Part shown: positions 44,908 to 54,046 of the stretch, piece after piece | Position numbering within the stretch: position 1 is the first letter of the stretch | Layout of the letters: the number at the start of each line of letters is the position of its first letter | Assembly (NCBI RefSeq): GCF_018390555.1 | Contig: NZ_JAHBGB010000019.1 | Span: forward strand, 1 to 64,000 | Length of the DNA: 64,000 nucleotides | Direction of reading: 5' to 3' | From: Ancylobacter oerskovii | GTDB lineage: Bacteria > Pseudomonadota > Alphaproteobacteria > Rhizobiales > Xanthobacteraceae | The notes under the pieces: generated by a model | Seen by the model: only the letters and a program-made list of their open reading frames with translations | What the model was told of the DNA's origin: nothing | Database searches by the model: none | Made by a program: the position numbers and the translations under genes

Positions 44908-46527
44908 ATGAGCGGATGTTTCGCTGGAATTGACGTCGGCACCGGCAGCGTTCGCGCCGGCATCTTCGACAGCAGCGGCAAGCAGCTGGCCGTCGCCAAG
45001 CGGGACATTCGCATCTGGAAGGAACATGGCGATGTCGTCGAGCAGTCGAGCGACGACATCTGGGCCTGCGTCTGCGCCAGCGTGAAGGAGGCGGTCGCCC
45101 GTGCCGGTATCGCGGCGGGCGACGTGAAGGGCATCGGCTTCGATGCCACCTGTTCGCTGGTCGTGCTGGGGGCGGAGGGCCGGTCGCTGCCGGTCGGTCC
45201 CCATGGCGATCCGGCGCGCAACGTCATCGTGTGGATGGACCACCGTGCGACCGGGCAGGCGGATCGCATCAATGCGCTGGGCAGCCCGGTGCTCGACTAT
45301 GTCGGCGGCACCATCTCTCCCGAGATGGAGACGCCCAAGCTGCTCTGGTTGAGCGAGAAGCTGCCCAACACCTTTGCCGATGCCTGGCAGTTCTTCGATC
45401 TTGCCGATTTCCTGACCTGGAAAGCGACCGGCAGCCTTGCCCGCTCGGTGTGCACGGTCACCTGCAAATGGACCTATCTCGCCCATGAGCAGCGCTGGGA
45501 CCCGGATTACTTCCGCAAGATCGGCCTCGGTACGTTGGCCGACGAGGGCTTCGTGCGGATCGGGACCGAGATCGTCGCCGCAGGGACGCCGCTCGGCGGC
45601 GGCCTCACCGCGCAGGCGGCGGAGGAACTCGGGCTTGCAGATGGGATCGCGGTCGCCGCGGGCCTCATCGATGCGCATGCGGGGGGCCTCGGTACGGTCG
45701 GCGCGCGGCAGGGCGGCGGCGAGGCGGGGGCGAACGGGGCCTTGAGCCGCATGGCCTATGTGTTCGGCACATCGGCCTGCACGCTGCTCACCACGACCGA
45801 TCCTGCCTTCGTGCCCGGCGTATGGGGCCCTTATTTCTCGGCGATGGTGCCGGGTTTCTGGTTGAACGAGGGCGGCCAATCGGCCGCCGGCGCCGCGATC
45901 GATCGTCTGGTCCGGCTGCATCCGGCGGCGGCGCAGGCGACCGAACTCGCCAAGGCCGACGGCCAGAATCTCAGCGCATGGCTGGCTCGCCGCGCCGAGG
46001 CGGCCGGAGGGGCGTCGGCCATCGCCGCGCTGGTCGGCACGCTGCATGTCGTGCCCGAGTTTCTCGGCAATCGCGCGCCCTTCGCCGATCATCTCGCGCG
46101 GGGCGTCATCGCCGGGCTGGACATGGACGAGGACCTCGATAGCCTGGTCGGACTCTACATGGCCGGGCTTGCGGGCATCGGCTACGGCCTGAAGCAGATT
46201 CTCGACGCCCAGGCGGCGAAGGGCGCCCGAACCGAGACCGTTGTGGTGTCCGGTGGGGCCGGCCAGAGCGCCCTGGTGCGGCAGGTGCTCGCCGATGCGG
46301 CCAATGTGAACATCGCCGCCATCGGCGCGCCCGAGCCGGTTCTGCTCGGAGCGGCCATGCTCGGCGCCGTGGCGGCCGGACGCTATGCCGACTTCCGCGA
46401 AGCCATGTGGTCGATGTCGGAAATCGAGGTCGTCTATCCCCCCGATGCCGCCACCCGGCTCTGGCACGAGCGCCGCTTCAAGGGGTTCGAGGCTCTGCAG
46501 GCCGCCTATCGCCATCTTCGTGATTGA
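44908..46527 (+). CDS. FGGY-family pentulokinase, probable D-ribulokinase
   Basis: The 539-residue sugar kinase of the FGGY family has the N-terminal phosphate loop IDVGTGSVRAGIFD (9-22), IVWMDHRA near 109-116 and, in the C-terminal domain, VVVSGGAGQSALVRQVLADA near 446-465. Length and the C-terminus (PPDAATRLWHERRFKGFEAL) match the ribulokinase/D-ribulokinase branch. It would convert the D-ribulose from the adjacent ribitol dehydrogenase to D-ribulose 5-phosphate, which enters the pentose phosphate pathway; it might also take xylulose from the other dehydrogenase. The ATG at 44908 is 2 bases after the dehydrogenase stop; a TTG at 44902 is less likely. Last gene of the operon, followed by two hairpins. 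Confidence 0.85.
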   Translation: MSGCFAGIDVGTGSVRAGIFDSSGKQLAVAKRDIRIWKEHGDVVEQSSDDIWACVCASVKEAVARAGIAAGDVKGIGFDATCSLVVLGAEGRSLPVGPHGDPARNVIVWMDHRATGQADRINALGSPVLDYVGGTISPEMETPKLLWLSEKLPNTFADAWQFFDLADFLTWKATGSLARSVCTVTCKWTYLAHEQRWDPDYFRKIGLGTLADEGFVRIGTEIVAAGTPLGGGLTAQAAEELGLADGIAVAAGLIDAHAGGLGTVGARQGGGEAGANGALSRMAYVFGTSACTLLTTTDPAFVPGVWGPYFSAMVPGFWLNEGGQSAAGAAIDRLVRLHPAAAQATELAKADGQNLSAWLARRAEAAGGASAIAALVGTLHVVPEFLGNRAPFADHLARGVIAGLDMDEDLDSLVGLYMAGLAGIGYGLKQILDAQAAKGARTETVVVSGGAGQSALVRQVLADAANVNIAAIGAPEPVLLGAAMLGAVAAGRYADFREAMWSMSEIEVVYPPDAATRLWHERRFKGFEALQAAYRHLRD

Positions 46528-46554
46528 GGTCTGCGGATCGACGCAAGTGGCCCG

Positions 46555-46611
46555 CCCCCGGCCATGCGGGGGCCGCCGCCGGGGCGCAGGGCGACGGAGA
46601 TCCTCCGTCGC
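46555..46611. terminator. Tandem hairpins between convergent kinase and decarboxylase genes
   Basis: CCCCCG (46555-46560) pairs with CGGGGG (46567-46572). GCGACGGAG (46591-46599) pairs with CTCCGTCGC (46603-46611) as a perfect 9-bp stem with a 3-base loop. They fill the 104-base convergent gap and probably stop transcription from both sides. Confidence 0.6.
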
Positions 46612-46631
46612 TTGCGCGCGGGATGCCGCGG

Positions 46632-48278
46632 TCAGCCTTCCGCGGCGGCCTGCTTCATCTTCTCGCTCAGCTTCAGCGAGAGCGGGGAGGCGTCGTAGCG
46701 TCCCGTCACGACTTCGATATAGGCTCCCTTGTCTGCGGCCGCGGCCGCCGTCAGCGCAGCATCGAGCTCGGCGCAGGTCGTGGCGCGCATCACTGTCCAG
46801 CCATCGCAGCCGAAGGCGTGCGGAAGCTCGGTGTACCGCCAGGGCGCGATGTCGTTGTAGAGGATCTCGGGATCCTTGCAGAGCAGCCGCTCGATCAGGT
46901 AGCCGTCATTGTTGAGCACGAAGACGACGGGCTTCAGTCCCAGCTGCTCGAACAGCCCGAGTTCCTGCACGGTGAGTTGGTGCGAGCCTTCGCCGGTGAT
47001 CAGCACGGTGCGCCGTGTGGGATCAGCCAGCGCCGTTCCCACCGCTGCCGGGGTCGCCCAGCCGATCGCTCCCCAGAGGGTCTGGTTGTAGAAATTCGCC
47101 CCTGACGGCATGCGGGCGAAGCCGAGACCCATGGAGGCGGTGCCGGTTTCGGCAACCACGATATCGCCCGGCTGGATGAATTCCGCCCAGCGCGGGTAAA
47201 GCGCCTCGGCACTGATCGGCTCGTCGCCGGCGCCACTTATCGGCCCGAGCGAGCCGGCGGCAATGCCTGGCCAGTCGCGCTGCTTCAGGGCCCGGGTGAG
47301 CGCCGCCAGCATGTCGCCGAGCTCGACGCTGGGATAGGTGTGGCCATCGACGCTGACGCTGTGGTGGTCGATGGCGATGGTGCGCGCCGGATCGAGATTC
47401 GCGGTGAAGGAGCCGGTATTGAAGTCGGTCATCAGCGTGCCGACGGTGACGATCCGGTCGCGGCCCTCGACGAAGGCCTGAACCTCCTCGTTCATCAATG
47501 CGCCGTCATACATGCCGGCATAGGCCGGTTGCCGCTCGTCCAGAACGGTCTTGTCGTGGAACATGGTGGCGAAGGGCAAGCCGGAGGCATCGACCAGTTC
47601 CTGCAGCCGATGGCCCAGGCCGAGGCGGGCGACGATCAGGCCCGGCAGCAAACAGGCGGTCTGCGCCCTGTCGAGCGCGGCGACCACGGCCCTGGTGGCC
47701 GCGGCGAGCTGGTCGGGATCGCTCCTGGGGGCCGGTACCGGTGCGGCGCTGCTCACCACCGGCTGGTTGGCGAGATCGGCCGGGAAAGCCATGTAGACCG
47801 GGCGTAGATGGTAGAGAGCCTCGGCGATCAGACGCTCGGTCTCATAGGCGACGTTCTGGGGCGTCATGACCGCGTGGGCGCACACCACCGGCTCGCTCAT
47901 CCGGCGGAACAGATCATATTCGCCGGTGCCCAATGTGTGATGCACGATGGCGCGTGCGCGCTGAACCGCCATGCGGGGCGTGCCCACCAGATGGAAGATC
48001 GGCAGCCGTTCGGCATAGGCCCCTGCCACACCGGCGAGCGCGCTGAGTTCGCCCACGCCATAGGTGGTGCTGAGCGCCGCCACGCCCTTGATGCGGGCAT
48101 AGCCATCGGCGGCATAGGCGGCATTCAGCTCATTGGCGCAGCCGACCCAGCGCATGCCGGGCTGCTGGCAGATGGCGTCGTTGACCGGAAAGGCGAAATC
48201 GCCAGGCACGCCGAAGACATCGGAAATGCCGATCTCATGCAATCGGGTGAGGACGTGCTGGATGACGGTGAGTGCCAT
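46632..48278 (-). CDS. Thiamine-diphosphate pyruvate/indolepyruvate decarboxylase
   Basis: The 548-residue enzyme is of the PDC/IPDC family and releases CO2 from a 2-keto acid to give an aldehyde. Asp27 (GVPGDF), Glu50 (CANELNAAYAADGYAR) and His113-His114 (VHHTLG) coincide in position with the catalytic residues of Zymomonas pyruvate decarboxylase. The TPP motif is GEGSHQL...NNDGYLIE with Glu463 in the place of Glu473. Pyruvate decarboxylase is uncommon in bacteria; indolepyruvate or phenylpyruvate decarboxylase for auxin-like products is the alternative, and the two are not separable by eye. It stands alone, convergent to the ribitol operon, without an alcohol dehydrogenase beside it. Confidence 0.85.
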   Translation of the reverse strand: MALTVIQHVLTRLHEIGISDVFGVPGDFAFPVNDAICQQPGMRWVGCANELNAAYAADGYARIKGVAALSTTYGVGELSALAGVAGAYAERLPIFHLVGTPRMAVQRARAIVHHTLGTGEYDLFRRMSEPVVCAHAVMTPQNVAYETERLIAEALYHLRPVYMAFPADLANQPVVSSAAPVPAPRSDPDQLAAATRAVVAALDRAQTACLLPGLIVARLGLGHRLQELVDASGLPFATMFHDKTVLDERQPAYAGMYDGALMNEEVQAFVEGRDRIVTVGTLMTDFNTGSFTANLDPARTIAIDHHSVSVDGHTYPSVELGDMLAALTRALKQRDWPGIAAGSLGPISGAGDEPISAEALYPRWAEFIQPGDIVVAETGTASMGLGFARMPSGANFYNQTLWGAIGWATPAAVGTALADPTRRTVLITGEGSHQLTVQELGLFEQLGLKPVVFVLNNDGYLIERLLCKDPEILYNDIAPWRYTELPHAFGCDGWTVMRATTCAELDAALTAAAAADKGAYIEVVTGRYDASPLSLKLSEKMKQAAAEG

Positions 48279-48611
48279 GGAAGGCTCCAGTGGAGGCGTG
48301 TCGGTGGGCCGGCATGCTCAGAACGTGGTCGCGGAAAGCGACGACGGCAAGAGAACGGCAGCGGTTTCACCGAGGTTCCCGGCTGGCAACGATATGTGCC
48401 TCGCCGGCGTGGAGGTGCCTCGCCCGGGCGCAGCAGGCCGGTGTGCTCGCGGCTCCTCGATCGCAGGGCGCAGCCATTCGCGCCGTATCCGCCAGGTTGG
48501 CGGATCGGCGATCTCTCCTGCCTGTGGAGCGCGAGGACGTCGTCGAGAGCGTGGAAAGAGGCAAGCGCGCGGATGCGCCGTCAGCGCCTCATCCTTCGTC
48601 GCTCCCCGTCT
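48279..48611. other. Intergenic region upstream of the decarboxylase
   Basis: These 333 bases hold the promoter side of the decarboxylase gene and the end of the methyltransferase transcript. No coding frame is convincing. The only clear structure is the hairpin at 48481-48510. Confidence 0.4.
48481..48510 (-). terminator. Strong hairpin downstream of the methyltransferase gene
   Basis: TCCGCCA and TGGCGGA form a 7-bp stem around a 3-base loop, extended by CGCCG/CGGCG after a small internal bulge. It lies about 100 bases past the methyltransferase stop on the minus strand. There is no T run, so Rho help is likely. Confidence 0.5.
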
Positions 48612-49310
48612 TCATACCTCGATCATTCCGATCCTGGTGGAGACGGAGAGGCTTCCCTTGACATAATTCTCGTTGGACACCTTCTCCCAGCAATTGCGCA
48701 TATCGTCCGAGAAATTGACGTCGTCGAGAATGACGATACCTCCCGGCCGCATATATCTCCGCAGGATTTCCAGCTGGCTCAGAACGAAATCCTTGGTGTG
48801 GATGGCATCTATGAAGCCGATATCCACCGACCCCGCCGACAGGGTTCGGTCGGCGTGATGTTCGAATGTGCCGCGGATAAGGGCGAAGTTCGAGGATATG
48901 GCCGACAAATTCTTGGCGGCGAGCTCCGCCCATATGTCGTTCGGCTCATATGTGAAGAGCTTTCCTCCGGTGTGCTTCAAGCCGGACAGCCAGTACATGC
49001 CCGACGCGCCGAAGGCCGTTCCGAACTCAACGACCGTCTTGGCGCGCAGTCTGTCGACCAGCCACACGTAAAGACGCCCATATTCGGAGCTGGTCCTCAC
49101 ATTGTTGCTGCGCCGGACTTTCGAATGGGCGTTCTTGTAATTCTTTACCGTTGAATATCCGGACCAAAGAGGGTGCTCGCCTGTTTCGTTGGTCAGGCGG
49201 CAACGCTTTTCCACGATCGGCTCTTCGTCAAAACCCGATGCTACGAACTCGTCGCTACAGAATAGGTCGGCGAGGACGCCGGATTTCTTCGTGAACTTGA
49301 TGGCCGACAT
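48612..49310 (-). CDS. Class I SAM-dependent methyltransferase
   Basis: The 232-residue protein has a Rossmann-like methyltransferase core. The SAM loop is VVEFGTAFGASGMYW near 95-109, motif II includes LFTYEPNDIW, and the acidic post-strand motif is VDIGFIDAIHTKDF followed by RPGGIVILDDV, as in the caffeoyl-CoA/macrocin O-methyltransferase-like group (Methyltransf_24). GGAGAG lies 5 bases before the ATG at 49310. The gene is less GC-rich than its surroundings and has no functional neighbour, which suggests recent acquisition. The substrate is unknown; an O-methyl acceptor is the family's usual target. Confidence 0.75.
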   Translation of the reverse strand: MSAIKFTKKSGVLADLFCSDEFVASGFDEEPIVEKRCRLTNETGEHPLWSGYSTVKNYKNAHSKVRRSNNVRTSSEYGRLYVWLVDRLRAKTVVEFGTAFGASGMYWLSGLKHTGGKLFTYEPNDIWAELAAKNLSAISSNFALIRGTFEHHADRTLSAGSVDIGFIDAIHTKDFVLSQLEILRRYMRPGGIVILDDVNFSDDMRNCWEKVSNENYVKGSLSVSTRIGMIEV

Positions 49311-49671
49311 ATTTCTCTCCCGGAGATTGAATTTGGGATGACGCGAGCATGACAAGAGCGAACTGGCGCTTTTCGCTCCGTCGCAGCGGCGACGTCTCCG
49401 GGACAGCGATGCTAGTGCAATAACCTAGCGTAAGGAACAGTGAAATGTTGGGATGCAGGGCGCCTGTTTGATTGCCGCGAGAATTGTGTACAGCAGACGA
49501 GGACCCGATTACCGGTTCATTCGTTCCCGGATGGGAAAAGTGCTCCGCCATGTCGGGAGCCGGCGTCGGGGATTACTGAAGCGGACCGGAGGGAAGAGCG
49601 GCATTTGCAGCTCTGCCAATTTAAGGATATTTTCAATCCACAATTAGGGCGGCGTTTGGTCGGGCAGCGGC
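49311..49671. other. AT-richer divergent region between methyltransferase and rrf2
   Basis: These 361 bases separate the leftward methyltransferase from the rightward Rrf2 gene. The base composition is lower in GC than the average here, like the methyltransferase. Short frames on both strands have no recognisable content. The right end contains an operator-like sequence at 49625-49639. Confidence 0.4.
49625..49639. promoter_or_regulatory. Rrf2 operator-like 15-mer upstream of rrf2
   Basis: GGATATTTTCAATCC has the same GGATATTT...ATCC layout as the two 15-mers upstream of the AhpD-like gene (50716-50730 and 50735-50749). It lies 32 bases before the rrf2 start, as expected for autoregulation. 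Confidence 0.6.
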
Positions 49672-50160
49672 ATGATCCTCAAAAGCCAGGTGGAATGGGC
49701 GCTTCATTGCTGCGCCATCCTTGCCGGACTTCCGGCGGGTCGTTACCTGTCGACGAAGGCACTGGCGGAATTCCACGGCTTGCCGAAGGAGTATCTCTCC
49801 AAGGCGTTGCAAAGCCTTTCGCAGGCGGGTCTCGTCGACACATCCCTGGGGCCGAGCGGAGGCTACCGGCTGCGGGTGCCGGCTTCGGAACTCACCTTCC
49901 TCGACATCGTCGAGGCCGTGGAGGGCAAGGGAAAGTCGTTCGTCTGCAACAATATTCGCGCCAACAACCCATGCCGTCCGCAAGGCTTTTGCGAGAGCCA
50001 CCCCTGCGCCATCGCGCGGATAATGTGGGAGGCGGACGAAGCCTGGCGTGTCAGGCTTCGCGCTGTGCGCATCGCGGATCTCATCGCCATGCTCGGGGAA
50101 GAGATCCCCCCGGACGTCTGGAAAAAGACGGCGGACTGGGTCTTGAAACGAGCCGGCTAA
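49672..50160 (+). CDS. Rrf2-family transcriptional regulator with cysteine cluster
   Basis: The 162-residue protein has an N-terminal winged helix (about 1-65) with TKALAEFHGLPKEYLSKALQ as the recognition part and LGPSGGYRLRVP as the wing. Four cysteines at 92, 101, 107 and 112 (FVCNNIRANNPCRPQGFCES and then HPC) could hold an iron-sulfur cluster or form a redox switch, as in NsrR, IscR and the SaoC/CymR-like branches. It converges on the AhpD-like gene at 50221-50700 and shares a 15-bp motif with it, so that gene is the probable target. The signal may be peroxide, nitric oxide or an electrophile; this is inference. Confidence 0.88.
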   Translation: MILKSQVEWALHCCAILAGLPAGRYLSTKALAEFHGLPKEYLSKALQSLSQAGLVDTSLGPSGGYRLRVPASELTFLDIVEAVEGKGKSFVCNNIRANNPCRPQGFCESHPCAIARIMWEADEAWRVRLRAVRIADLIAMLGEEIPPDVWKKTADWVLKRAG

Positions 50161-50186
50161 CGGTGTGGCGCAGCGTCGTCTGCCGT

Positions 50187-50203
50187 CTCGTCGGCGGGAC
50201 GAG
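50187..50203. terminator. Hairpin between convergent rrf2 and AhpD-like genes
   Basis: CTCGTC-GGCGG-GACGAG forms a 6-bp stem with a 5-base loop in the 60-base convergent gap, extendable by CCG/CGG. It is a likely weak bidirectional terminator. Confidence 0.4.
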
Positions 50204-50220
50204 GCGGGTCAGGCCGGCGT

Positions 50221-50700
50221 TCAGCTCAGCCCGGCCTTGTCGAGGCCGAAGGCCTTGTCGGCAGAGCCCGGCACGCTGCGAAAGGCGATGGCTACGCGGT
50301 TCCACGCATTGATGGCCATGATCTCGAAGGTGAGATCGGAGATCTCCTTTTCCGAGAATTCGCCCCGCACATATTGGTAGGTGTCGTCGGATACCCCGCC
50401 TTCCGGCAGTTTCGTCAGCACTTCCGCCCAGGCAAAGGCGGCGCGCTCGCGGGATGTGAACAGGTTGGATTCCCGCCAGATCGCCACGTGATAGAGCCGG
50501 AGTTCGCTCTCTCCGCGGATTTTCGCCTCCTTGACGTGCATGTCCAAGCAGAAGGCGCAACCATTGATCTGGGAAACGCGGATCTGCACCAGATCGTGGA
50601 TCGATTTCTCGATCACGCTGCTCTTGAGGGCAAGACTGAAGTCCGAAAATTTCTTGTAAAATTCGGCAGACTGCTGGACGTAGTTGATGCGCTGGCTCAT
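50221..50700 (-). CDS. Carboxymuconolactone decarboxylase / AhpD-like alkylhydroperoxidase
   Basis: This 159-residue helical protein of the CMD/AhpD family has the redox-active CxxC plus His pattern: Cys48, Cys51 and His55 in NGCAFCLDMH. Such proteins remove alkyl hydroperoxides or act as thiol reductants. GAGG lies 7 bases before the ATG at 50700, and the protein then begins like YP_-type AhpD-like proteins; an in-frame ATG at 50712 is also possible. Two copies of a 15-bp dyad shared with rrf2 precede it, so it is probably repressed by Rrf2 and derepressed under redox stress. It does not look like the aromatic-pathway enzyme because no protocatechuate genes are present. Confidence 0.88.
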   Translation of the reverse strand: MSQRINYVQQSAEFYKKFSDFSLALKSSVIEKSIHDLVQIRVSQINGCAFCLDMHVKEAKIRGESELRLYHVAIWRESNLFTSRERAAFAWAEVLTKLPEGGVSDDTYQYVRGEFSEKEISDLTFEIMAINAWNRVAIAFRSVPGSADKAFGLDKAGLS

Positions 50701-50715
50701 CGGATGCCTCATTAG

Positions 50716-50749
50716 GGATATTTGATATCCATAAGGATATTTATCATCC
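50716..50749. promoter_or_regulatory. Two tandem Rrf2 operator-like dyads upstream of AhpD-like gene
   Basis: GGATATTTGATATCC (50716-50730) is a near-perfect dyad and GGATATTTATCATCC (50735-50749) a close variant, 19 bases apart. The same pattern occurs at 49625-49639 before the convergent rrf2 gene. Confidence 0.65.
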
Positions 50750-50878
50750 ATAATTCGGCGCGCGTAAATGCCGAATCCGCCCTGATCGGGAAATTTTACT
50801 TTTCGGTGTGGAGAGGGGCGCGGTGCGTGCGGGAGGGACGCCTCGGCGCCCCTCCCGCACGGTTCGTGATGGGATCGG

Positions 50879-53800
50879 CTAGAGCGCCTGTTCTCCCGAA
50901 GCGTCGTTGGCGGGAGACGCCTCCGTGGTCCTTGCGCGCTTGAAGACGCGGCGCACCGCGACGAACAGCAGCGGCACGAAGAAGATGCCGAGCACGGTTG
51001 CCGCGATCATGCCGCCCATCACGCCGATGCCGATGGCATTCTGCGCGCCCGAGCCGGCGCCGCTGGCGATGGCGAGCGGGGTCACGCCGAGGATGAAGGC
51101 GAAGGAGGTCATCAGGATCGGCCGCAGCCTTTGGCGCGCGGCATCCAGCGTCGCCTCGACGAGGCCCATGCCGTGCCCTTCGCGCTCGATGGCGAACTCC
51201 ACGATCAGAATGGCGTTCTTCGCCGCGAGGCCGATGGTGGTGAGCAGGCCGACCTTGAAGTAGACGTCGTTGGTCTGCCCGAACAGATGCGCCCCGAGCA
51301 GGGCGCCGAAGATGCCGATCGGCACCGAGAGCATCACCGCGAACGGGATCGACCAGCTCTCATAGAGCGCGGCGAGGCACAGGAAGATCACCAGCACCGA
51401 GATGGCATAGAGCGAGGCCGCCTGGTTGCCGGAGAGCTCCTCCTGCTTCGACAGGCCGACCCATTCATGCCCGTATCCGGCCGGCAGCTGGGCGACGAGT
51501 TCGTTGATCGCCGTCATCGCGTCGCCGGAGCTGACGCCCTGCGCCGCCTCGCCCTGGATCTCCACCGCCGAGGCGCCGTTGAAGCGCTCGAGACGCGGCG
51601 AGCCGAAGGTCCAGCGCGTGGAGGTGAAGGAGGAGAACGGCACCATCGTGCCGTCGGAGTTCCGCACATGCCAGCGGGCGAGGTCCTCCGGCTGCATGCG
51701 GAAATCGGCCGAGGACTGGACATAGACTTTCTTCACCCGGCCGCGATCGATGAAGTCGTTGACGTAGTCGCTGCCCCAGGCCGTGGTGAGCGTGTCGTTG
51801 ATGTCCGACAGCGTCACCCCCAGCGCGCTGGCCTTTTCCTGGTCGATATCGATGACCAGCTGCGGCTCGTCCTCCTGCCCGTTGGGGCGGGTATTGGCGA
51901 GGCGCTTGTCGCCGGCGGCCTTGGCAAGCAGCTGGTTGCGGGCGGCGATCAGCTTGTCGTGGCCGGCGCCGTTGACGTCCTGCAGGTAGAAGTCGAAGCC
52001 GTTGGAATTGCCCATGCCCTGGATGGCCGGCGGGGCGAGGGCGAAGACGCGGGCATCGGGGAATTTGGAGAAGACGGCCATGGCGCGGCCGGCCACCGCG
52101 CTGGCGGAGAGCTCGGCCGATTTGCGCTCGTCGAAGGGGCGCATGCGCAGGAAGGCGATGCCGACATTCTGCCCCTGGCCGCCGAAGCCGAAGCCCTGCA
52201 CGGTGAACACGCCTTCCACCGCGTCCTTCTCGTTGTCGAGATAGTGGCGGGTGACATCGTTGAGCACCGTCTGGGTCCGGTTGGCGGTGGCGCCCACCGG
52301 CAATTGCACGCTGGTGATCAGGATGCCCTGGTCCTCCTGCGGCAGGAAGGAGGAGGGCAGCCGGGCGAACATCCAGCCCATCGCGACGGTGATCAGCGCG
52401 AAGATCATCAGGAAGCGGCCGGAGCGGGCCAGCACGCCCGACGTCCCGTTGCGGTAGGCATGGCTGCCGCGGTCGAAGGCGCGGTTGAAGGCCCCGAACA
52501 GGCCGCGCTGCTTCGCGTGGCCGGCTTCGCCATGGGCTTTGCGCGGCTTCAATATGGTGGCGCAAAGTGCGGGGGTGAGGATCAGGGCGACCAGCACCGA
52601 CAGCACCATGGCCGAGACGATGGTGACCGAGAACTGCCGGTAGATGATGCCCACCGAGCCGCCGAAGAATGCCATCGGCACGAAAACGGCGGAAAGCACG
52701 GTGGCGATGCCGATGAGCGCGCCGGTGATCTCGTCCATCGATTTGCGGGTGGCCTCTCGCGGGGAGAGGCCTTCCTCCTCCATCACCCGCTCGACATTCT
52801 CCACCACCACGATGGCGTCATCGACCAAGAGGCCGATGGCCAGCACCATGGCGAACATGGTCAGGGTGTTGATGGAATAGCCGAACAGCGCCAGCACCCC
52901 GAAGGTGCCGAGCAGCACCACCGGCACCGCGATGGTGGGGATGATGGTGGCGCGGATGTTCTGCAGGAAGACGAACATCACCACGAAGACGAGGACGATG
53001 GCTTCGCCCAGCGTCTTCACCACTTCCTCGATGGAAAGTACCACGAAGGGGGTGGTGTCGTAGGGATAGACCACCTCCAGCCCTTCCGGGAAGGTGCCGG
53101 ACAGCCGCTGGATCGCCGCTTTCACGCCTTCCGCGGTGCTGATGGCATTGGCGCCGGTGGCGAGGTTGATGCCGAGGCCGGCGGCGGGCTTGCCGTTATA
53201 GCTCGCCGTGGTGGTGTAGCTTTCCGCGCCGAGCTCGACGGTGGCGACGTCGTTCAGCCGCACCAGCGAACCGTCGCTGGTGCTCTTGATGATGATGTTG
53301 CGGAACTGCTCCGGCGTCTGCAGCCGGCCGCGCGCGGTGACGGTGGCGTTGAGCTGCTGGCCCTTGCGCTGCGGCAGGCCGCCCAACTGGCCGGCCGAGA
53401 CCTGGGTATTCTGCGCCTCGATGGCCGAACTGATGTCGCTCGGCATCAGCTGGTACTTGGCCAGCTTGTCCGGGTCGAGCCAGATGCGCATCGAATAGGA
53501 CGAGCCGAACACCTGGGTGGTGCCGACGCCGTCGACGCGCCGCAGCGTGTCGTTGAGGGTGGAATCCACATAGTCGGCGATGTCGATCGAGGACATCGAG
53601 CCGTTGGTCGACACGAAGCCGATCACCATCAGGAAGCTGTCGGAAGCCTTGTCGACCTCGATGCCGCTGGTCTGCACGATGGTCGGCAGCTGCGAATTGA
53701 CCAGTTGCAGCTTGTTCTGCACCTGCATCTGCGCCACGTCGGGGTCGGCGGCGCTGGTGAAGGTGATGGAGATCGAGGCCTGGCCCGTCGAGGTCGAGGT

Positions 53801-54040
53801 GGCCGACATGTAGTCGAGATTGTCGAGGCCGGTCATGCCCTGCTCGATGACCTTGGTCACCGAGTTCTCCACCGTCTGCGCGTCGGCTCCCGGATAGGAG
53901 GCGGTGATGCGCACCGTGGTGGGGGCGATCTGCGGATATTGCGCGATCGACAGCGAGTTGAGGGCCAGCAGGCCGCCCAGCATGATCAGGATGGCGATGA
54001 CCCAGGCGAAGACGGGCCTGTCGATGAAGAAGCGTGCCAC
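50879..54040 (-). CDS. RND multidrug efflux transporter, inner-membrane pump (AcrB/MexB family)
   Basis: The 1053-residue HAE1-type RND pump uses the proton gradient to expel hydrophobic drugs from periplasm and membrane. It begins [17 protein letters not shown], has 12 expected membrane segments and two large periplasmic loops, and carries the proton-relay Asp pair in [18 protein letters not shown]. The second half repeats the fold ([19 protein letters not shown] and [14 protein letters not shown]). Length is normal. It is 6 bases downstream of its adaptor. No outer-membrane channel gene follows and no TetR gene precedes, so an unlinked TolC/OprM protein and a distant regulator are needed. 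Confidence 0.95.
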   Translation of the reverse strand: MARFFIDRPVFAWVIAILIMLGGLLALNSLSIAQYPQIAPTTVRITASYPGADAQTVENSVTKVIEQGMTGLDNLDYMSATSTSTGQASISITFTSAADPDVAQMQVQNKLQLVNSQLPTIVQTSGIEVDKASDSFLMVIGFVSTNGSMSSIDIADYVDSTLNDTLRRVDGVGTTQVFGSSYSMRIWLDPDKLAKYQLMPSDISSAIEAQNTQVSAGQLGGLPQRKGQQLNATVTARGRLQTPEQFRNIIIKSTSDGSLVRLNDVATVELGAESYTTTASYNGKPAAGLGINLATGANAISTAEGVKAAIQRLSGTFPEGLEVVYPYDTTPFVVLSIEEVVKTLGEAIVLVFVVMFVFLQNIRATIIPTIAVPVVLLGTFGVLALFGYSINTLTMFAMVLAIGLLVDDAIVVVENVERVMEEEGLSPREATRKSMDEITGALIGIATVLSAVFVPMAFFGGSVGIIYRQFSVTIVSAMVLSVLVALILTPALCATILKPRKAHGEAGHAKQRGLFGAFNRAFDRGSHAYRNGTSGVLARSGRFLMIFALITVAMGWMFARLPSSFLPQEDQGILITSVQLPVGATANRTQTVLNDVTRHYLDNEKDAVEGVFTVQGFGFGGQGQNVGIAFLRMRPFDERKSAELSASAVAGRAMAVFSKFPDARVFALAPPAIQGMGNSNGFDFYLQDVNGAGHDKLIAARNQLLAKAAGDKRLANTRPNGQEDEPQLVIDIDQEKASALGVTLSDINDTLTTAWGSDYVNDFIDRGRVKKVYVQSSADFRMQPEDLARWHVRNSDGTMVPFSSFTSTRWTFGSPRLERFNGASAVEIQGEAAQGVSSGDAMTAINELVAQLPAGYGHEWVGLSKQEELSGNQAASLYAISVLVIFLCLAALYESWSIPFAVMLSVPIGIFGALLGAHLFGQTNDVYFKVGLLTTIGLAAKNAILIVEFAIEREGHGMGLVEATLDAARQRLRPILMTSFAFILGVTPLAIASGAGSGAQNAIGIGVMGGMIAATVLGIFFVPLLFVAVRRVFKRARTTEASPANDASGEQAL

Positions 54041-54046
54041 GACGCC

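Noticed and set aside
50221..50700. Protocatechuate-pathway carboxymuconolactone decarboxylase
   Set aside because: The CxxC-His redox site and Rrf2 neighbour indicate the AhpD-like subgroup; no aromatic ring-cleavage genes are nearby.
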